A DNA stretch of 64,000 bases from Sutcliffiella horikoshii DSM 8719 (GCA_001648575.1 LQXN01000060.1:124001-188000), one strand, 5' to 3'; shown: positions 1 through 8,588, numbered from the stretch's first letter. Notes: generated by a model not told the origin, from the letters alone. Numbers and translations are program-made.

Positions 1-605
1 TCGCCATCAATTTTTGCATAAACAACGAATACGTCAGCAAATCCAGCATTTGTGATCCATTGCTTTTCTCCATTCAATACATAGTGGGTGCCTTCGACAT
101 TCAATTTTGCAGTCGTTTTCGCACCAAGTGCATCAGATCCGGAACCTGGCTCTGTTAAGGCGTACGCTGCAAGCAATTCACCGGAAGAGAGTTTTGGAAG
201 GTATTTTTGCTTTTGGTCTTCATTACCGAAAAGAACGATTGGAAGGGATCCGATTCCAACGTGTGCTCCGTAGGATAAGGAGAAGCCGCCAGCTCTTGAG
301 AATTTTTCTGTGATCAGGGATGAGCTGATTTTATCAAGGCCGAATCCGCCGTACTCTTCTTGTACGTCTGCTCCTAAGAGGCCTAGTTCGCCTGCTTCTT
401 TTAATAGTTTTACGGAGATGTCGAAGTTGTGGTGTTCGATTTCTTCCAGGTTGGGTACTACTTCATTTAGGACGAATTCTTCTGTTGTTTTGGCAATTAG
501 TTTGTGTTCGTCTGAGAAGTCCTCTGGTGTGAAGACTTTTTCTGCGGCGATGTCGTCAAGTAGGAAGCTTCCGCCTTTGATTATGTTTTCTAATGTGTTT
601 GACAT
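1..605 (-). CDS. fadE: Acyl-CoA dehydrogenase FadE, N-terminal part (cut by window edge)
   Basis: The first ~201 residues of an acyl-CoA dehydrogenase, which performs the first (alpha,beta-desaturating) step of fatty acid beta-oxidation with FAD. The visible part carries the N-terminal helical domain and the start of the middle domain, including the family-typical stretch LTEPGSGSDA and later GEKQWITNAG. The ATG at 605 follows a GGGAGGAAAAC ribosome binding site. It lies downstream of fadA on the same strand in the B. subtilis order fadN-fadA-fadE (yusLKJ), which together with the family match supports the name. The rest of the gene lies off the left edge. Confidence 0.9.
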   Translation of the reverse strand, partial: MSNTLENIIKGGSFLLDDIAAEKVFTPEDFSDEHKLIAKTTEEFVLNEVVPNLEEIEHHNFDISVKLLKEAGELGLLGADVQEEYGGFGLDKISSSLITEKFSRAGGFSLSYGAHVGIGSLPIVLFGNEDQKQKYLPKLSSGELLAAYALTEPGSGSDALGAKTTAKLNVEGTHYVLNGEKQWITNAGFADVFVVYAKIDG

Positions 606-652
606 TTTGTTTTCCTCCCGTTTGGTTACTAAATTAGGGTAACTTTTACACC

Positions 653-777
653 GCTGTTGATTTCCGCACCGGGCTTCGCTTTCCTAGGGGCTGACGAGAG
701 CCTCCTCACTTCGTTGCGGGGTCTCCACCTAACGCTATCTCCCTCAGGAGTCTTCGCCCTGTGCTCCAATCAACAGC
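653..777. repeat. Intergenic repeat core, copy 1 (between fadA and fadE)
   Basis: One member of a family of ~125-bp repeats found about ten times in this window. It is bounded by the inverted arms GCTGTTGATT and AATCAACAGC and has the shared inner blocks GCTTTCC, GAGCCTCCTCACTTCGTTGC, GGGGTCT and AGGAGTC. It fills the gap between fadA and fadE, so it is probably co-transcribed inside the operon. Confidence 0.85.
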
Positions 778-801
778 TAAGTTATTTTATAAACAATCTA
801 T

Positions 802-1980
802 TTATGCCAGTAGTTCGAATACGCCTGCGGCTCCCATTCCGCCGCCGATACACATGCTGACTATGCCAAACTGTTCGTTGCGGCGTTGCATTTCGTGTAG
901 GAGGGTCAGGGTCAGTTTGGAACCTGTGCATCCAAGTGGGTGTCCGAGTGCGATTGCCCCGCCGTTTACGTTTACTTTGTCTTCATCAAGACCAAGTTCG
1001 CGCATGACTTGGATTGCTTGGGATGCGAAGGCTTCGTTCAACTCCAGTAAGCCGATATCGGAAAGTTCCAAGCCTGCCAGTTTAAGTGCTTTTGGAATGG
1101 CTACTACCGGGCCGATTCCCATTACTTCCGGTGGTACGCCGCCTACTGCGAAGGATCGGAATTTAGCGATTGGTTTTAGACCAAGTGCTTCCGCTCTCTC
1201 TCTTTCCATCACAAGTACAGATGCTGCCCCGTCACTTGTTTGAGAAGAGTTTCCTGCTGTTACGGAGCCTTTGACATTAAATGCCGGGCGCAGTTTGCTC
1301 AATATTTCCATGGAAGTGCCCGCTCTTACTCCTTCATCCTGGCTGAAAGTGAAAGTGGACTCTTGCAATTTGTGGTTGGCTCCAACCTTGCGCATCGTTA
1401 CATCCACAGGCACGATCTCATCCACAAATTTACCTTCTTGGATCGCTCTTGCAGCACGTTCATGACTGCGAACTGCGAATGCGTCCTGGTCTTCACGGCT
1501 TACACCGTATTTTGTTGCAACCTGTTCTGCCGTGTGTCCCATTCCCATGTAATATTCAGGAGCTGAGTCGACAAGTCGTGCATTCGGACGGACTGTATGA
1601 CCTGTCATCGGCACCATGCTCATGGATTCCGCTCCGCCTGCGATGATGGATTCAGAGTGTCCAAGCATGATTCGTTCAGCCGCATAGGCGATAGTTTGCA
1701 AGCCTGAAGAACAATATCTATTGATGGTAATCGCAGGTACGCTTGATGGAAGTCCAGCCAATCCTCCGATGTTTCTTGCCATGTTCAGTCCTTGTTCCGC
1801 TTCCGGCATCGCACATCCGAAAATCAGGTCATCGATTGGACCATCATAATTGCCTGCTCTTTTCAGTGTTTCTTTAACTACTAATGCCCCTAGATCATCT
1901 GGTCGAACTGTAGCTAGTGATCCTTTTCTTGATCTTCCGACTGGTGTTCTTGCACCAGCAACAATAACGGCTTCTTTCAA
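802..1980 (-). CDS. fadA: 3-ketoacyl-CoA thiolase FadA
   Basis: A 392-residue thiolase for the last step of beta-oxidation, cleaving 3-ketoacyl-CoA to acetyl-CoA and a shortened acyl-CoA. The nucleophilic cysteine is Cys90 in RYCSSG, and the base residues are His347 (GHPLGCTG) and Cys377 (CIGGGMG). Length equals the B. subtilis protein (about 391). The start is TTG at 1980 behind GAGGGGAG. It is the middle gene of the fadNAE operon, and both flanking gaps are filled by a copy of the intergenic repeat. Confidence 0.95.
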   Translation of the reverse strand: MKEAVIVAGARTPVGRSRKGSLATVRPDDLGALVVKETLKRAGNYDGPIDDLIFGCAMPEAEQGLNMARNIGGLAGLPSSVPAITINRYCSSGLQTIAYAAERIMLGHSESIIAGGAESMSMVPMTGHTVRPNARLVDSAPEYYMGMGHTAEQVATKYGVSREDQDAFAVRSHERAARAIQEGKFVDEIVPVDVTMRKVGANHKLQESTFTFSQDEGVRAGTSMEILSKLRPAFNVKGSVTAGNSSQTSDGAASVLVMERERAEALGLKPIAKFRSFAVGGVPPEVMGIGPVVAIPKALKLAGLELSDIGLLELNEAFASQAIQVMRELGLDEDKVNVNGGAIALGHPLGCTGSKLTLTLLHEMQRRNEQFGIVSMCIGGGMGAAGVFELLA

Positions 1981-2035
1981 AATGCTCCCCTCGCTTTTCT
2001 AGTAGTTTAGTAGAATTAATTCTGCTTTTAACACC

Positions 2036-2163
2036 GCTGTTGATTTCCACAAATGGCTTCGCTTTCCTAGGGGCGCTGCTGGAGCCTCCTCGGCTTCGCC
2101 TGCGGGGTCTCCAGCTAGCGCTATCTCCCTCAGGAGTCTACGCCTTTTGCTCCAATCAACAGC
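2036..2163. repeat. Intergenic repeat core, copy 2 (between fadN and fadA)
   Basis: Same family and orientation as the copy at 653-777, with the arms GCTGTTGATT and AATCAACAGC. The centre reads CTCGGCTTCGCCTGCGGGGTC. It occupies most of the fadN-fadA intergenic gap inside the operon. Confidence 0.85.
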
Positions 2164-2193
2164 TAAGAATTTTATCTAACATTATGAGTTGGT

Positions 2194-4578
2194 TTAGTTA
2201 CGCAATGGTTTTCCTTTTACTAGCATGTGTTGCATGCGTTGTTGGGATTTTGCTTCTCCAACTAGGCTCAGGAATGCTTCACGTTCAAGATCCAGCAGGT
2301 ACTGTTCATCGACTTCTGTTCCGTACGGTACATTTCCGCCTGCGATGACATGGGCAAGCTTTTTGGCAATCTTTAAGTCGTGTTCGGATATGAATCCGGA
2401 ATACTGCATGTTGTGTGCTCCAAGCATTAGAGTTGCATAGCCTGTTTCGCCAACCACAGGTATTTTTTTGCGGACAGGTGCTGTGTAACCTGCATCATAA
2501 AGGCTTGTTACTGCCTGTTTCGCGTCATGAATCAAGTGGTCACCGTTGAAACTGATTTGATCTTTATTGTTTAACATGTGCAGGTCTCTTGCTTCAGCGG
2601 CGGAGGTGGATACTTTTGCAGTCGCAATTTGTTCAAATACTTTATTCGCGACTTTTTGCAGATCGTACTCGAGACCTTGTGGCATGCTGTTCAAGTGTTT
2701 GATGTAAAGCTCTTTGTTTCCGCCTCCACCAGGAATCAAGCCGACTCCTACTTCTACAAGACCCATATAGGTTTCACTGGATGCCTGCAGTTGGCTTGTC
2801 GGTAGGCAGATTTCTGTTCCTCCACCTAGGGTCATGCCAAATGGTGCTGCCACAACAGGCTTTGAGTTGTATTTTATTTTCATCATGGCTTGTTGGAAGT
2901 GCTTTACAACCATGTCTATTTCAAAATAATTGTCATCTTGCGCTTCCATCAGGATCATGGCAAGGTTTGCACCAACACAGAAGTTCTTGCCTTGGTTTCC
3001 GATCACAAGCCCTTTGTAGTTTTTATCCACTTCCTCCAATGCGTAGTTCACCATTTGAATGATATCGAGCCCAATGGCATTGTTCGGAGATTGGAATTCA
3101 AGTAAGGCTACATCGTCCCCGAGGTCGATTAAGCTTGCCCCTGAATTTTTCTTGATCACACCATTTGTTTCTTTAAGTGTTTTCAAGTGAACTACTTTGG
3201 GGTTAACCTCTAGTGACTTGTAAGTACCATTGTCGTAAAAGAGTGTTGTTCCGCCATCTTTTTTGTAGAAGGATCGGTGACCATTCGCCAACATTTCGTC
3301 TACCCATTTTGGCACAGTAATTCCGTCTTCTTTCATCTTCATGACCGACTCTTCTAGTCCTATGGCATCCCATGTTTCAAATGGTCCATGGTCCCAGCCG
3401 AACCCCCATTTCATTGCTTGGTCAATCGCCACGATGTCATCGGCGATTTCACCAAGTAACTCAGCAGAATAGCTTAATACCGATGCAAGAATGCTCCAGA
3501 TAAGATTCCCTGCTCGATCATCAGCATATACAAGCGCTTTCATTTTGTTGCTGTAGCCCTTAGCTTGTTTGCTCATTTCCAGCGCTGGAGTTTTCAACTT
3601 TTTACGTTCTGTATATTCCAATGTTTCTGGGTTAAGTTCCTTGATTTCTTTTCCTTGTTTCAGGAAGAAGCCTTGACCAGACTTGGAGCCCAACCAACCT
3701 TTTTCCTTCATCTTGTTCATGAAGTCTGGAATTCGGAATACTTCTTGTTCCTTTCCTTCCACTTTTTCATAAACATTGTTTGCTACATGGATGAATGTGT
3801 CCAACCCAACTACATCCAGGGTACGGAAGGTTGCACTTTTTGGTCTGCCAATTGCAGGACCTGTTACGGAGTCCACTTCCCCAACACTATATCCGCCTTC
3901 AAGCATTTCATTTACTGTAACAAGTAATCCATATGTTCCGATACGGTTGGCAATGAAGTTTGGCGTATCTTTTGCAAGTACGATTCCTTTTCCTAGTACA
4001 TCTTCTCCAAAAGCTTTAATGAAGTTTACAACTTCCGGGTTCGTAGCTTTTGTCGGTATCACTTCTAGCAATTTCAAGTAACGTGGTGGATTGAAGAAGT
4101 GTGTGCCAAGGAAATTCTTTTGGAAATCTTCAGAACGTCCTTCCGCCATCGCTTCAATGGATATTCCTGAAGTGTTGGAGCTGATGATGCTTCCTGGTTT
4201 GCGGTGTGCATCCACCTTTTCAAAAAGCTGCTTTTTGATTTCCAGATTTTCTACGATTACTTCAATTACCCAGTCACAATCTGCAATCTTTTCCAAATCG
4301 TCTTCAAGGTTTCCTGCTTCAATAAGAGCAAGATTAGATTTTGATGTAAGTGGAGCTGGTTTTTGCTTTAATAATTTTTGCAAAGCTGTATCTGTGAATT
4401 TGTTGCGGATTGCTTTATCAGAGAGTGTTAAGCCCTTTTGTTCTTCTTCACTCGTTAATTTGTTAGGAACGATATCTAACAAGATTGTAGGAATGCCAAC
4501 GTTTGCTAAGTGTGCGGCGATTCCGGATCCCATAACTCCAGATCCGATTACAGCAGCCTTTTTAATACTTTGTTTCAT
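2194..4578 (-). CDS. fadN: Bifunctional 3-hydroxyacyl-CoA dehydrogenase / enoyl-CoA hydratase FadN
   Basis: A 794-residue two-domain protein for the hydration and NAD-dependent oxidation steps of fatty acid beta-oxidation. The N-terminal Rossmann motif GSGVMG lies at residues 12-17, followed by the dehydrogenase domain with NTSG and THFFNPP. The C-terminal part is a crotonase fold (GKNFCVGANL, TLGGGTEICLP). The chosen ATG at 4578 follows GGGGGAGGAAG and gives the family-typical start; a longer reading to 4641 would run through the operator. It is the first gene of fadNAE. Confidence 0.95.
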   Translation of the reverse strand: MKQSIKKAAVIGSGVMGSGIAAHLANVGIPTILLDIVPNKLTSEEEQKGLTLSDKAIRNKFTDTALQKLLKQKPAPLTSKSNLALIEAGNLEDDLEKIADCDWVIEVIVENLEIKKQLFEKVDAHRKPGSIISSNTSGISIEAMAEGRSEDFQKNFLGTHFFNPPRYLKLLEVIPTKATNPEVVNFIKAFGEDVLGKGIVLAKDTPNFIANRIGTYGLLVTVNEMLEGGYSVGEVDSVTGPAIGRPKSATFRTLDVVGLDTFIHVANNVYEKVEGKEQEVFRIPDFMNKMKEKGWLGSKSGQGFFLKQGKEIKELNPETLEYTERKKLKTPALEMSKQAKGYSNKMKALVYADDRAGNLIWSILASVLSYSAELLGEIADDIVAIDQAMKWGFGWDHGPFETWDAIGLEESVMKMKEDGITVPKWVDEMLANGHRSFYKKDGGTTLFYDNGTYKSLEVNPKVVHLKTLKETNGVIKKNSGASLIDLGDDVALLEFQSPNNAIGLDIIQMVNYALEEVDKNYKGLVIGNQGKNFCVGANLAMILMEAQDDNYFEIDMVVKHFQQAMMKIKYNSKPVVAAPFGMTLGGGTEICLPTSQLQASSETYMGLVEVGVGLIPGGGGNKELYIKHLNSMPQGLEYDLQKVANKVFEQIATAKVSTSAAEARDLHMLNNKDQISFNGDHLIHDAKQAVTSLYDAGYTAPVRKKIPVVGETGYATLMLGAHNMQYSGFISEHDLKIAKKLAHVIAGGNVPYGTEVDEQYLLDLEREAFLSLVGEAKSQQRMQHMLVKGKPLRN

Positions 4579-4626
4579 TCTTCCTCCCCCTTGATAGTTG
4601 GTTTTAATGGTAAGTGATAGTTTTTT

Positions 4627-4644
4627 TGAATGAATGCTCATTCA
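4627..4644. promoter_or_regulatory. FadR-like operator upstream of fadN
   Basis: TGAATGAATGCTCATTCA is a perfect inverted repeat (TGAATGA, four bases, TCATTCA). It resembles the operator of the TetR-family repressor FadR of Bacillus, which releases DNA on binding long-chain acyl-CoA. It sits ~50 bp upstream of the fadN start, where it would block transcription. No fadR gene is in the window. Confidence 0.8.
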
Positions 4645-4813
4645 TTTTTACCGCAAAAAAATATCTCCTTTACAAGAGTTTCCTTGGTTTTAACTATAAA
4701 GTATTTTGAAAATTTTCGCAATAAATAAATAGGAATTTACCATATTATTTTCTAAGGACGGCTGCATGTTGCTTTTTGGTGTGGGAAAAATGAAAAGGTG
4801 GAGGTGATACATC

Positions 4814-4960
4814 ATGGCAAAAATGAAAAAACAACCTTCTCAGGCTGCAAAAAGTGCAGCTAGTGTAAAAGGAAATGCAGGTCCTACCATTGAAATGGAC
4901 TATAGCGGAAAAAAGACGAGCAACAATCAACAGTACGGGAAACAAAACATGCAAGACTAA
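4814..4960 (+). CDS. yuzL: YuzL family small protein
   Basis: A 48-residue, basic, glutamine- and serine-rich protein starting MAKMKKQPSQAAKSAAS. The ATG is preceded by the strong site GGAGGTGAT. It is divergent from fadN and lies between fadN and the proline dehydrogenase gene, the position that yuzL occupies in B. subtilis. Composition resembles the small proteins found in Bacillus spores, but the function is not known. The naming rests on position and a remembered family resemblance. Confidence 0.7.
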   Translation: MAKMKKQPSQAAKSAASVKGNAGPTIEMDYSGKKTSNNQQYGKQNMQD

Positions 4961-5007
4961 ATTTCCTTATAACTGCTGATCTCCGTATTAGGGATTGCTA
5001 TAAAAAT

Positions 5008-5032
5008 AAGAGCGTGCATTTCGCACGCTCTT
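5008..5032 (+). terminator. Hairpin after yuzL, left duplicate
   Basis: A 10-bp stem AAGAGCGTGC / GCACGCTCTT with loop ATTTC. No T-run follows on the plus strand (ACATTATG). A near copy of the same stem lies on the other side of the repeat at 5251-5271. Confidence 0.6.
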
Positions 5033-5250
5033 ACATTATGTAGACAAAGATAGTTACTCTTCAAAATGATGCGATTCTCATGTTGATCGTAGTGGAAGGC
5101 GCGCAGACTCCAGCGGGAGGAAGGGACAGGTAAGACCCCGCAACGGAGTGAGGAGGCTTACGGACCGCCCGCAGGAAAGCGAAGCGCCTGGAACGAAGAT
5201 CAACAAGAAAATGCAAATCTTAAGTTGATTAGGGTTCTTCAACAGTCTAA
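5033..5250. repeat. MITE-like element carrying repeat core, copy 3
   Basis: The core (5081-5205) is in the opposite orientation to copies 1 and 2, with outer arms TGTTGATC and GATCAACA and the blocks GCGGGAGGAAGGGACAGG, GACCCCGCAACGGAGTGAGG and GGAAAGCGAAGC. It is nearly identical to the copy at 62570-62693. The whole 218-bp unit lies exactly between two near-identical hairpins, between the convergent genes yuzL and fadM. Confidence 0.75.
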
Positions 5251-5271
5251 GGGCGTGCAATTCGCACGCTC
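5251..5271 (-). terminator. Hairpin after proline dehydrogenase, right duplicate
   Basis: Stem GGGCGTGC / GCACGCTC with loop AATTC, 4 bases beyond the stop of the minus-strand proline dehydrogenase gene. The stem shares GCGTGC/GCACGCTC with the hairpin at 5008-5032. No clear T-run follows on the minus strand, so terminator function is uncertain. Confidence 0.55.
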
Positions 5272-5275
5272 TCAC

Positions 5276-6193
5276 TTATTTCTTGATGATTCCCTTTAGA
5301 ACAAACGCGACATTTGCAGGACGTTCAGCCAGGCGGCGCATGAAGTAACCATACCAGTCTGTGCCGTATGGAACGTAAACACGCATTCTGTAGCCTTCTT
5401 TCACCAGTTCTAACTGGCGTTCCGGACGGATTCCGTATAGCATTTGGAATTCGAATTGGTCCTTTGAGATGCCGTGCTTCTTCACTAGATCTTTTGTATA
5501 TTCAATCATGGTATCATCATGGGTGGCAACTGCTGTGTAGTTCCCGTTCAATAGGTGCATCTCGATAATTTTCTTGAAATTGTCATCCACATCTTTTTTC
5601 TCGGGAAACGCAACTTCTGGCGATTCCTTGTAAGCACCTTTTACAAGACGGAGATTCGGACTGTATTGGTTAAGATCTTCCATGTCCTTAATCGTACGGT
5701 ATAAATAGGACTGGATGACTGTTCCAACATTGTCATAATCCTCTCTTAGCTTTTTGAAGATATCAATTGTTTTTCCACAGCGGGAGTAATCCTCCATGTC
5801 AATTGTGACAAATACACCATACTCCTTTGCAGCATCAAGGATTCTGCGCATGTTTCGCATAACCACTTCTTCTGAGATATCCAGTCCCATGGAAGTCATT
5901 TTCAAAGATAATTGAGAATCCAGGTTTTCGATTCCGATTGCACGAATGGCTTCGATGGAGTTGTCTGCCATTTCATTTGCTTCTTCTACGGTATCAATGA
6001 ACTCACCCAAATAATCAATGGTGACACAAAGGTCTTTTTGGTTGAGCTCCTGGATGCATTTTACCGCTTGATCAATTCTTTCCCCTGCCACAAACCTTCC
6101 TGCCCCAAAGCGCAAACCGTATTTTCTTGCCATTTTTGTTAATGCCTTATTCTTTGATAGATATAAAAATGTATTGCGCATTACTTGTTCCAT
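5276..6193 (-). CDS. fadM: Proline dehydrogenase (FadM/PutB type)
   Basis: A 305-residue monofunctional proline dehydrogenase, a flavoprotein that oxidises proline to pyrroline-5-carboxylate. Family features include the barrel strands VTIDYLGE, FVTIDMEDYSR, LRLVKGAYKE and ATHDD, and the C-terminal LAERPANVAFVLK. The ATG at 6193 follows GGGAGG. In B. subtilis the homologue yusM (fadM) sits beside fadN, as here, while the dedicated proline operon lies elsewhere. A cre-like site and a 14-bp palindrome lie upstream, which fits carbon-source control. Confidence 0.9.
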   Translation of the reverse strand: MEQVMRNTFLYLSKNKALTKMARKYGLRFGAGRFVAGERIDQAVKCIQELNQKDLCVTIDYLGEFIDTVEEANEMADNSIEAIRAIGIENLDSQLSLKMTSMGLDISEEVVMRNMRRILDAAKEYGVFVTIDMEDYSRCGKTIDIFKKLREDYDNVGTVIQSYLYRTIKDMEDLNQYSPNLRLVKGAYKESPEVAFPEKKDVDDNFKKIIEMHLLNGNYTAVATHDDTMIEYTKDLVKKHGISKDQFEFQMLYGIRPERQLELVKEGYRMRVYVPYGTDWYGYFMRRLAERPANVAFVLKGIIKK

Positions 6194-6338
6194 GTTCTTT
6201 TTCCTCCCGCTTTTCTTGGTGTCCCTCTCCGATTGCTTGTGCTATTTTTCTGAAAATTTCACTGCTTTTTTCACATTAATTCTGAATGCCGACTTGTTAC
6301 TCATCATCAGCACAAGCATTGTTGAAAAAAGCTTGTAT

Positions 6339-6353
6339 AGTAAACGCTTTCAT
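6339..6353. promoter_or_regulatory. cre-like site upstream of proline dehydrogenase
   Basis: On the minus strand this reads ATGAAAGCGTTTACT, which matches the catabolite-responsive element consensus WTGNNARCGNWWWCA at all but the last base. It lies ~150 bp upstream of the fadM start. CcpA repression is the likely role. Confidence 0.55.
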
Positions 6354-6393
6354 TGAGTGCAAAAATTGAATTACAACCTCATTTTATCATCTT

Positions 6394-6407
6394 TTCAAAT
6401 ATTTGAA
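6394..6407. promoter_or_regulatory. Perfect palindrome TTCAAATATTTGAA
   Basis: A 14-bp perfect palindrome in the 355-bp gap between the divergent fadM and coat-like genes, close to an A+T-rich promoter-like stretch (GATAAAAT on the minus strand). It may be an operator; no factor can be assigned. Apart from this and the cre-like site I see nothing else in 6194-6548. Confidence 0.4.
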
Positions 6408-6548
6408 TACAAATTATTTGTCGGGAAATAGTGTTGTTTGCTGTCGTTTTTTGTGCTAAATAGAGCTAGACTATTTTTCCCGATTCATACATAATTTTCA
6501 GCTAAAAGGTTACTCTACATTTGATAGATTATGATAGGAGGTCGTTGT

Positions 6549-6830
6549 ATGCAACAGCAACAACCACAGCAAAATACTAACAGCAAGCAAAGCTACTACC
6601 CGCAGCCGCCAAATGTCGTGACGACAAAAGATTCCTTATATTTTGCAGATATGCTTTCATGGAACTTGCTTGCGATGAAAAAAGCCCATTTCTTTGCAAG
6701 CCAATGCCAGGATCAAGACGTCGTGAGTGCCATCGAAAAAGCTGGCCAAATGCATCAAAGGCATTATCAAAAGATCCTGACCCATGTACAAGGTCAAAAT
6801 CAAATGCAGCAACAGCAACCACTACAATAG
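6549..6830 (+). CDS. Spore coat CotF-like protein, small
   Basis: A 93-residue protein with a glutamine-rich N-terminus (MQQQQPQQN) and C-terminus around a helical core (SLYFADMLSWNLLAMKKAHFFASQ...HQRHYQKIL) that resembles the CotF/ferritin-like coat family. The ATG at 6549 follows AGGAGG. It is 17 bp upstream of a second coat-like gene, so the pair is probably one sporulation operon. Function in the coat is inferred from family only. Confidence 0.65.
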   Translation: MQQQQPQQNTNSKQSYYPQPPNVVTTKDSLYFADMLSWNLLAMKKAHFFASQCQDQDVVSAIEKAGQMHQRHYQKILTHVQGQNQMQQQQPLQ

Positions 6831-6847
6831 GAAGGGGGAAAACCTAC

Positions 6848-7186
6848 ATGAGCCAACAAAAAATCCAGAATCCCGAAACACAGGTTGCCAAGACGCCTCA
6901 AATGAATGAGCGCGATTTCATTAACGATATGCTCTCGACGGAGAAATACATGACTGCTTCTTACAGCACGGCACTTAATGAAGCAAGCAACCAGCATATA
7001 TATAACGACCTGCTTGCCATCTTTAATGAAACGCAGAACTGTCAGCGTGAGCTATACAATATGATGTTTCAGAAAGGCTGGTATAGTCTAGAACCTGCCG
7101 ATCAGATGAAACTGCAACAGGAATATCAACAGTTTCAAGGCTACACGAACCAGTTTCCCTACAGAGCTAACGGGATGACGCAATAA
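6848..7186 (+). CDS. yusN: Spore coat protein, CotF family (YusN-like)
   Basis: A 112-residue protein with the CotF-family helical pattern: an ERDFINDMLSTEKYMTASYSTALNEASN block, then YNDLLAIFNETQNCQRELYNMMFQKGWY and a tyrosine/glutamine-rich tail. Length is near that of B. subtilis YusN. It follows the smaller coat-like gene closely and is followed by a clear terminator. Its place next to fadM matches B. subtilis. It is expected on the maturing spore. Confidence 0.75.
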   Translation: MSQQKIQNPETQVAKTPQMNERDFINDMLSTEKYMTASYSTALNEASNQHIYNDLLAIFNETQNCQRELYNMMFQKGWYSLEPADQMKLQQEYQQFQGYTNQFPYRANGMTQ

Positions 7187-7193
7187 AGGGTGA

Positions 7194-7237
7194 AACGACG
7201 GAATAGCCGGTAAATACGGCGTCCGTTGTTTTTTTTT
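7194..7237 (+). terminator. Rho-independent terminator after coat genes
   Basis: Stem AACGACGGA / TCCGTTGTT with an inner GCCG/CGGC helix, followed by a run of T. Confidence 0.85.
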
Positions 7238-7382
7238 GTTCCATAAGGTATGTATAAAACGTATCTTCCACTCTACCCTTTAGCATCATTTCCAAAACAC
7301 AATATTCCTTCTTAAAGTATATTTTTACAGGAATTTTGTGGTAATATTATACAAATAGTGCCATTATATGGAGGGGATGTTG

Positions 7383-8028
7383 GTGAGACGTGTATTTTTA
7401 GTACTTATGATCGGAGTGTTGTTCAGCGGTTGTTCTGATTCAGAAATTCACCAAGAAAAAGTAACAGAATTAGAAAAAGAAATAGCTGAAGTATATGCGC
7501 AGTTAGAGGATAAAGATTCGGAGATAAAGACGCTTTCTCAAAAGCCGGTGGAAGAGGAGGCTGGAGAGTTCTTCACAATTCCTAAAGATGAAGTACCCCG
7601 TTTATGGCAAGATGCAGATGCCCAACTTTGGGAGTACTTATTAGATTTTTCATTAGCTGAAGAGAATGGCTGGAAAAGAGGAGTTACAAATTGGCGGGAG
7701 TGGGATGGGGGATATGATCAGGCACTTGGTACTGCCAATAAGATTTGGGAAGATCCGGGGTTGTTGAATGAATGCATGGATGTTGGATGTAGAGATAAGT
7801 AAAGGACTAGGTATGTATGTATGGGAAATCAACACAAGGATTGCTTATTCTGATGAGGTGAAGGCGGAAGGATATATCATGAGCTATGGAATGCGCGAAG
7901 ACTCAGTTTCTGGAAGCGATATTAGATTAACCATGCTGAAGGAAAGTGACTTTTGGTACATAGATAGAGCAGAAATTCGTGACAGGTGCTCAAGAAATGT
8001 TAGTGAGGATGAAGACCTCTGTTTGTAG
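7383..8028 (+). pseudogene. Lipoprotein gene with a frame break
   Basis: The first frame (to 7802) encodes a signal peptide with lipobox LFSGCSDS, a short coiled-coil-like stretch, then PRLWQDADAQLWEYLLDFSLAEENGWKRG and WEDPGLLNE. Near 7765-7800 the sense jumps by +1 frame into WMLDVEISKGLGMYVWEINTRIAYSDE and continues to 8028. Together the two read as one secreted lipoprotein of about 215 residues. The GTG at 7383, seven bases after GGAGGGG, is the likely start. The break may be a true pseudogene or a sequencing error. The family is not recognised. Confidence 0.6.
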
Positions 8029-8058
8029 GCATTGAAATGGGCAGTGAAGATGCAAACA

Positions 8059-8223
8059 ATGGATATATGGCCTTTTAGGATGGATATATAGAATTTAGAA
8101 TGGATAAGTTGGCCTGTCCCATGGATATATCGAGTTACAATGGATAAGTTGGCCTTTTCCATGGATAAAACGTACGAGTAGTATGGATAAATCTCTTTTA
8201 TAATGGATAACCGACCGACATAG
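8059..8223. repeat. Array of eight ATGGATA units, ~21-bp spacing
   Basis: ATGGATA starts at 8059, 8080, 8100, 8121, 8140, 8161, 8183 and 8203, so spacing is 19-22 bp. Two units share ATAAGTTGGCCT. The array fills the gap between the broken lipoprotein gene and the convergent yusU gene. No coding sense is apparent on either strand. Confidence 0.8.
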
Positions 8224-8290
8224 GTGGGGATTTTCCCACCTGAAAAGTAATGGAGCCCTGATTTGCATGATTGCAAGTCAAGGCTCTCTT

Positions 8291-8542
8291 TCATTTCCCG
8301 CTCTTGGCACGGTGGGCATCATTCAGTTCTTTGATTTCTTTAATCAATGTCATCATTTCCTGCTTGGCGTCAGGATATTGCTCATTCCAATGCTTCACAA
8401 GTGGCGGCATTGATTTGGCGATGTATGTATAGAGCACCCATGCTTTCACATTTTCCTTGTGCTCCTCATTCGCTTCTCCTAAAAGAAGCTCTGTGTATTT
8501 CTCCAGTAATCCATCTAACTGCTGTTCGAGTTTTTCGTTCAT
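8291..8542 (-). CDS. yusU: YusU-like small cytoplasmic protein (DUF2573)
   Basis: An 83-residue helical, acidic protein (MNEKLEQQLDGLLEKYTELLLGE...VLYTYIAKSMPPLVKHWNEQYPDAKQEM). It closely resembles B. subtilis YusU, whose gene lies beside the siderophore ATPase gene yusV, as here. Function is unknown. The site AGGGGAGG precedes the ATG. Confidence 0.75.
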   Translation of the reverse strand: MNEKLEQQLDGLLEKYTELLLGEANEEHKENVKAWVLYTYIAKSMPPLVKHWNEQYPDAKQEMMTLIKEIKELNDAHRAKSGK

Positions 8543-8588
8543 ATGCCGAACCTCCCCTTAAGCTTTTGTTCCATTATAGTGAAGTCAA

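Noticed and set aside
4579-4641. Longer N-terminus for FadN
   Set aside because: It would extend into the FadR-like operator and lacks similarity to the family start; GGGGGAGG precedes the ATG at 4578.
8059-8223. CRISPR array
   Set aside because: Units are ~21 bp with a 7-base core, without 25-37 bp repeats, unique spacers of even length, or cas genes.
7884-8294. Minus-strand frame of 136 codons across the ATGGATA array
   Set aside because: It spans the repeat array and the antisense of the lipoprotein gene, has no ribosome binding site, and its sequence is only the translated repeat.
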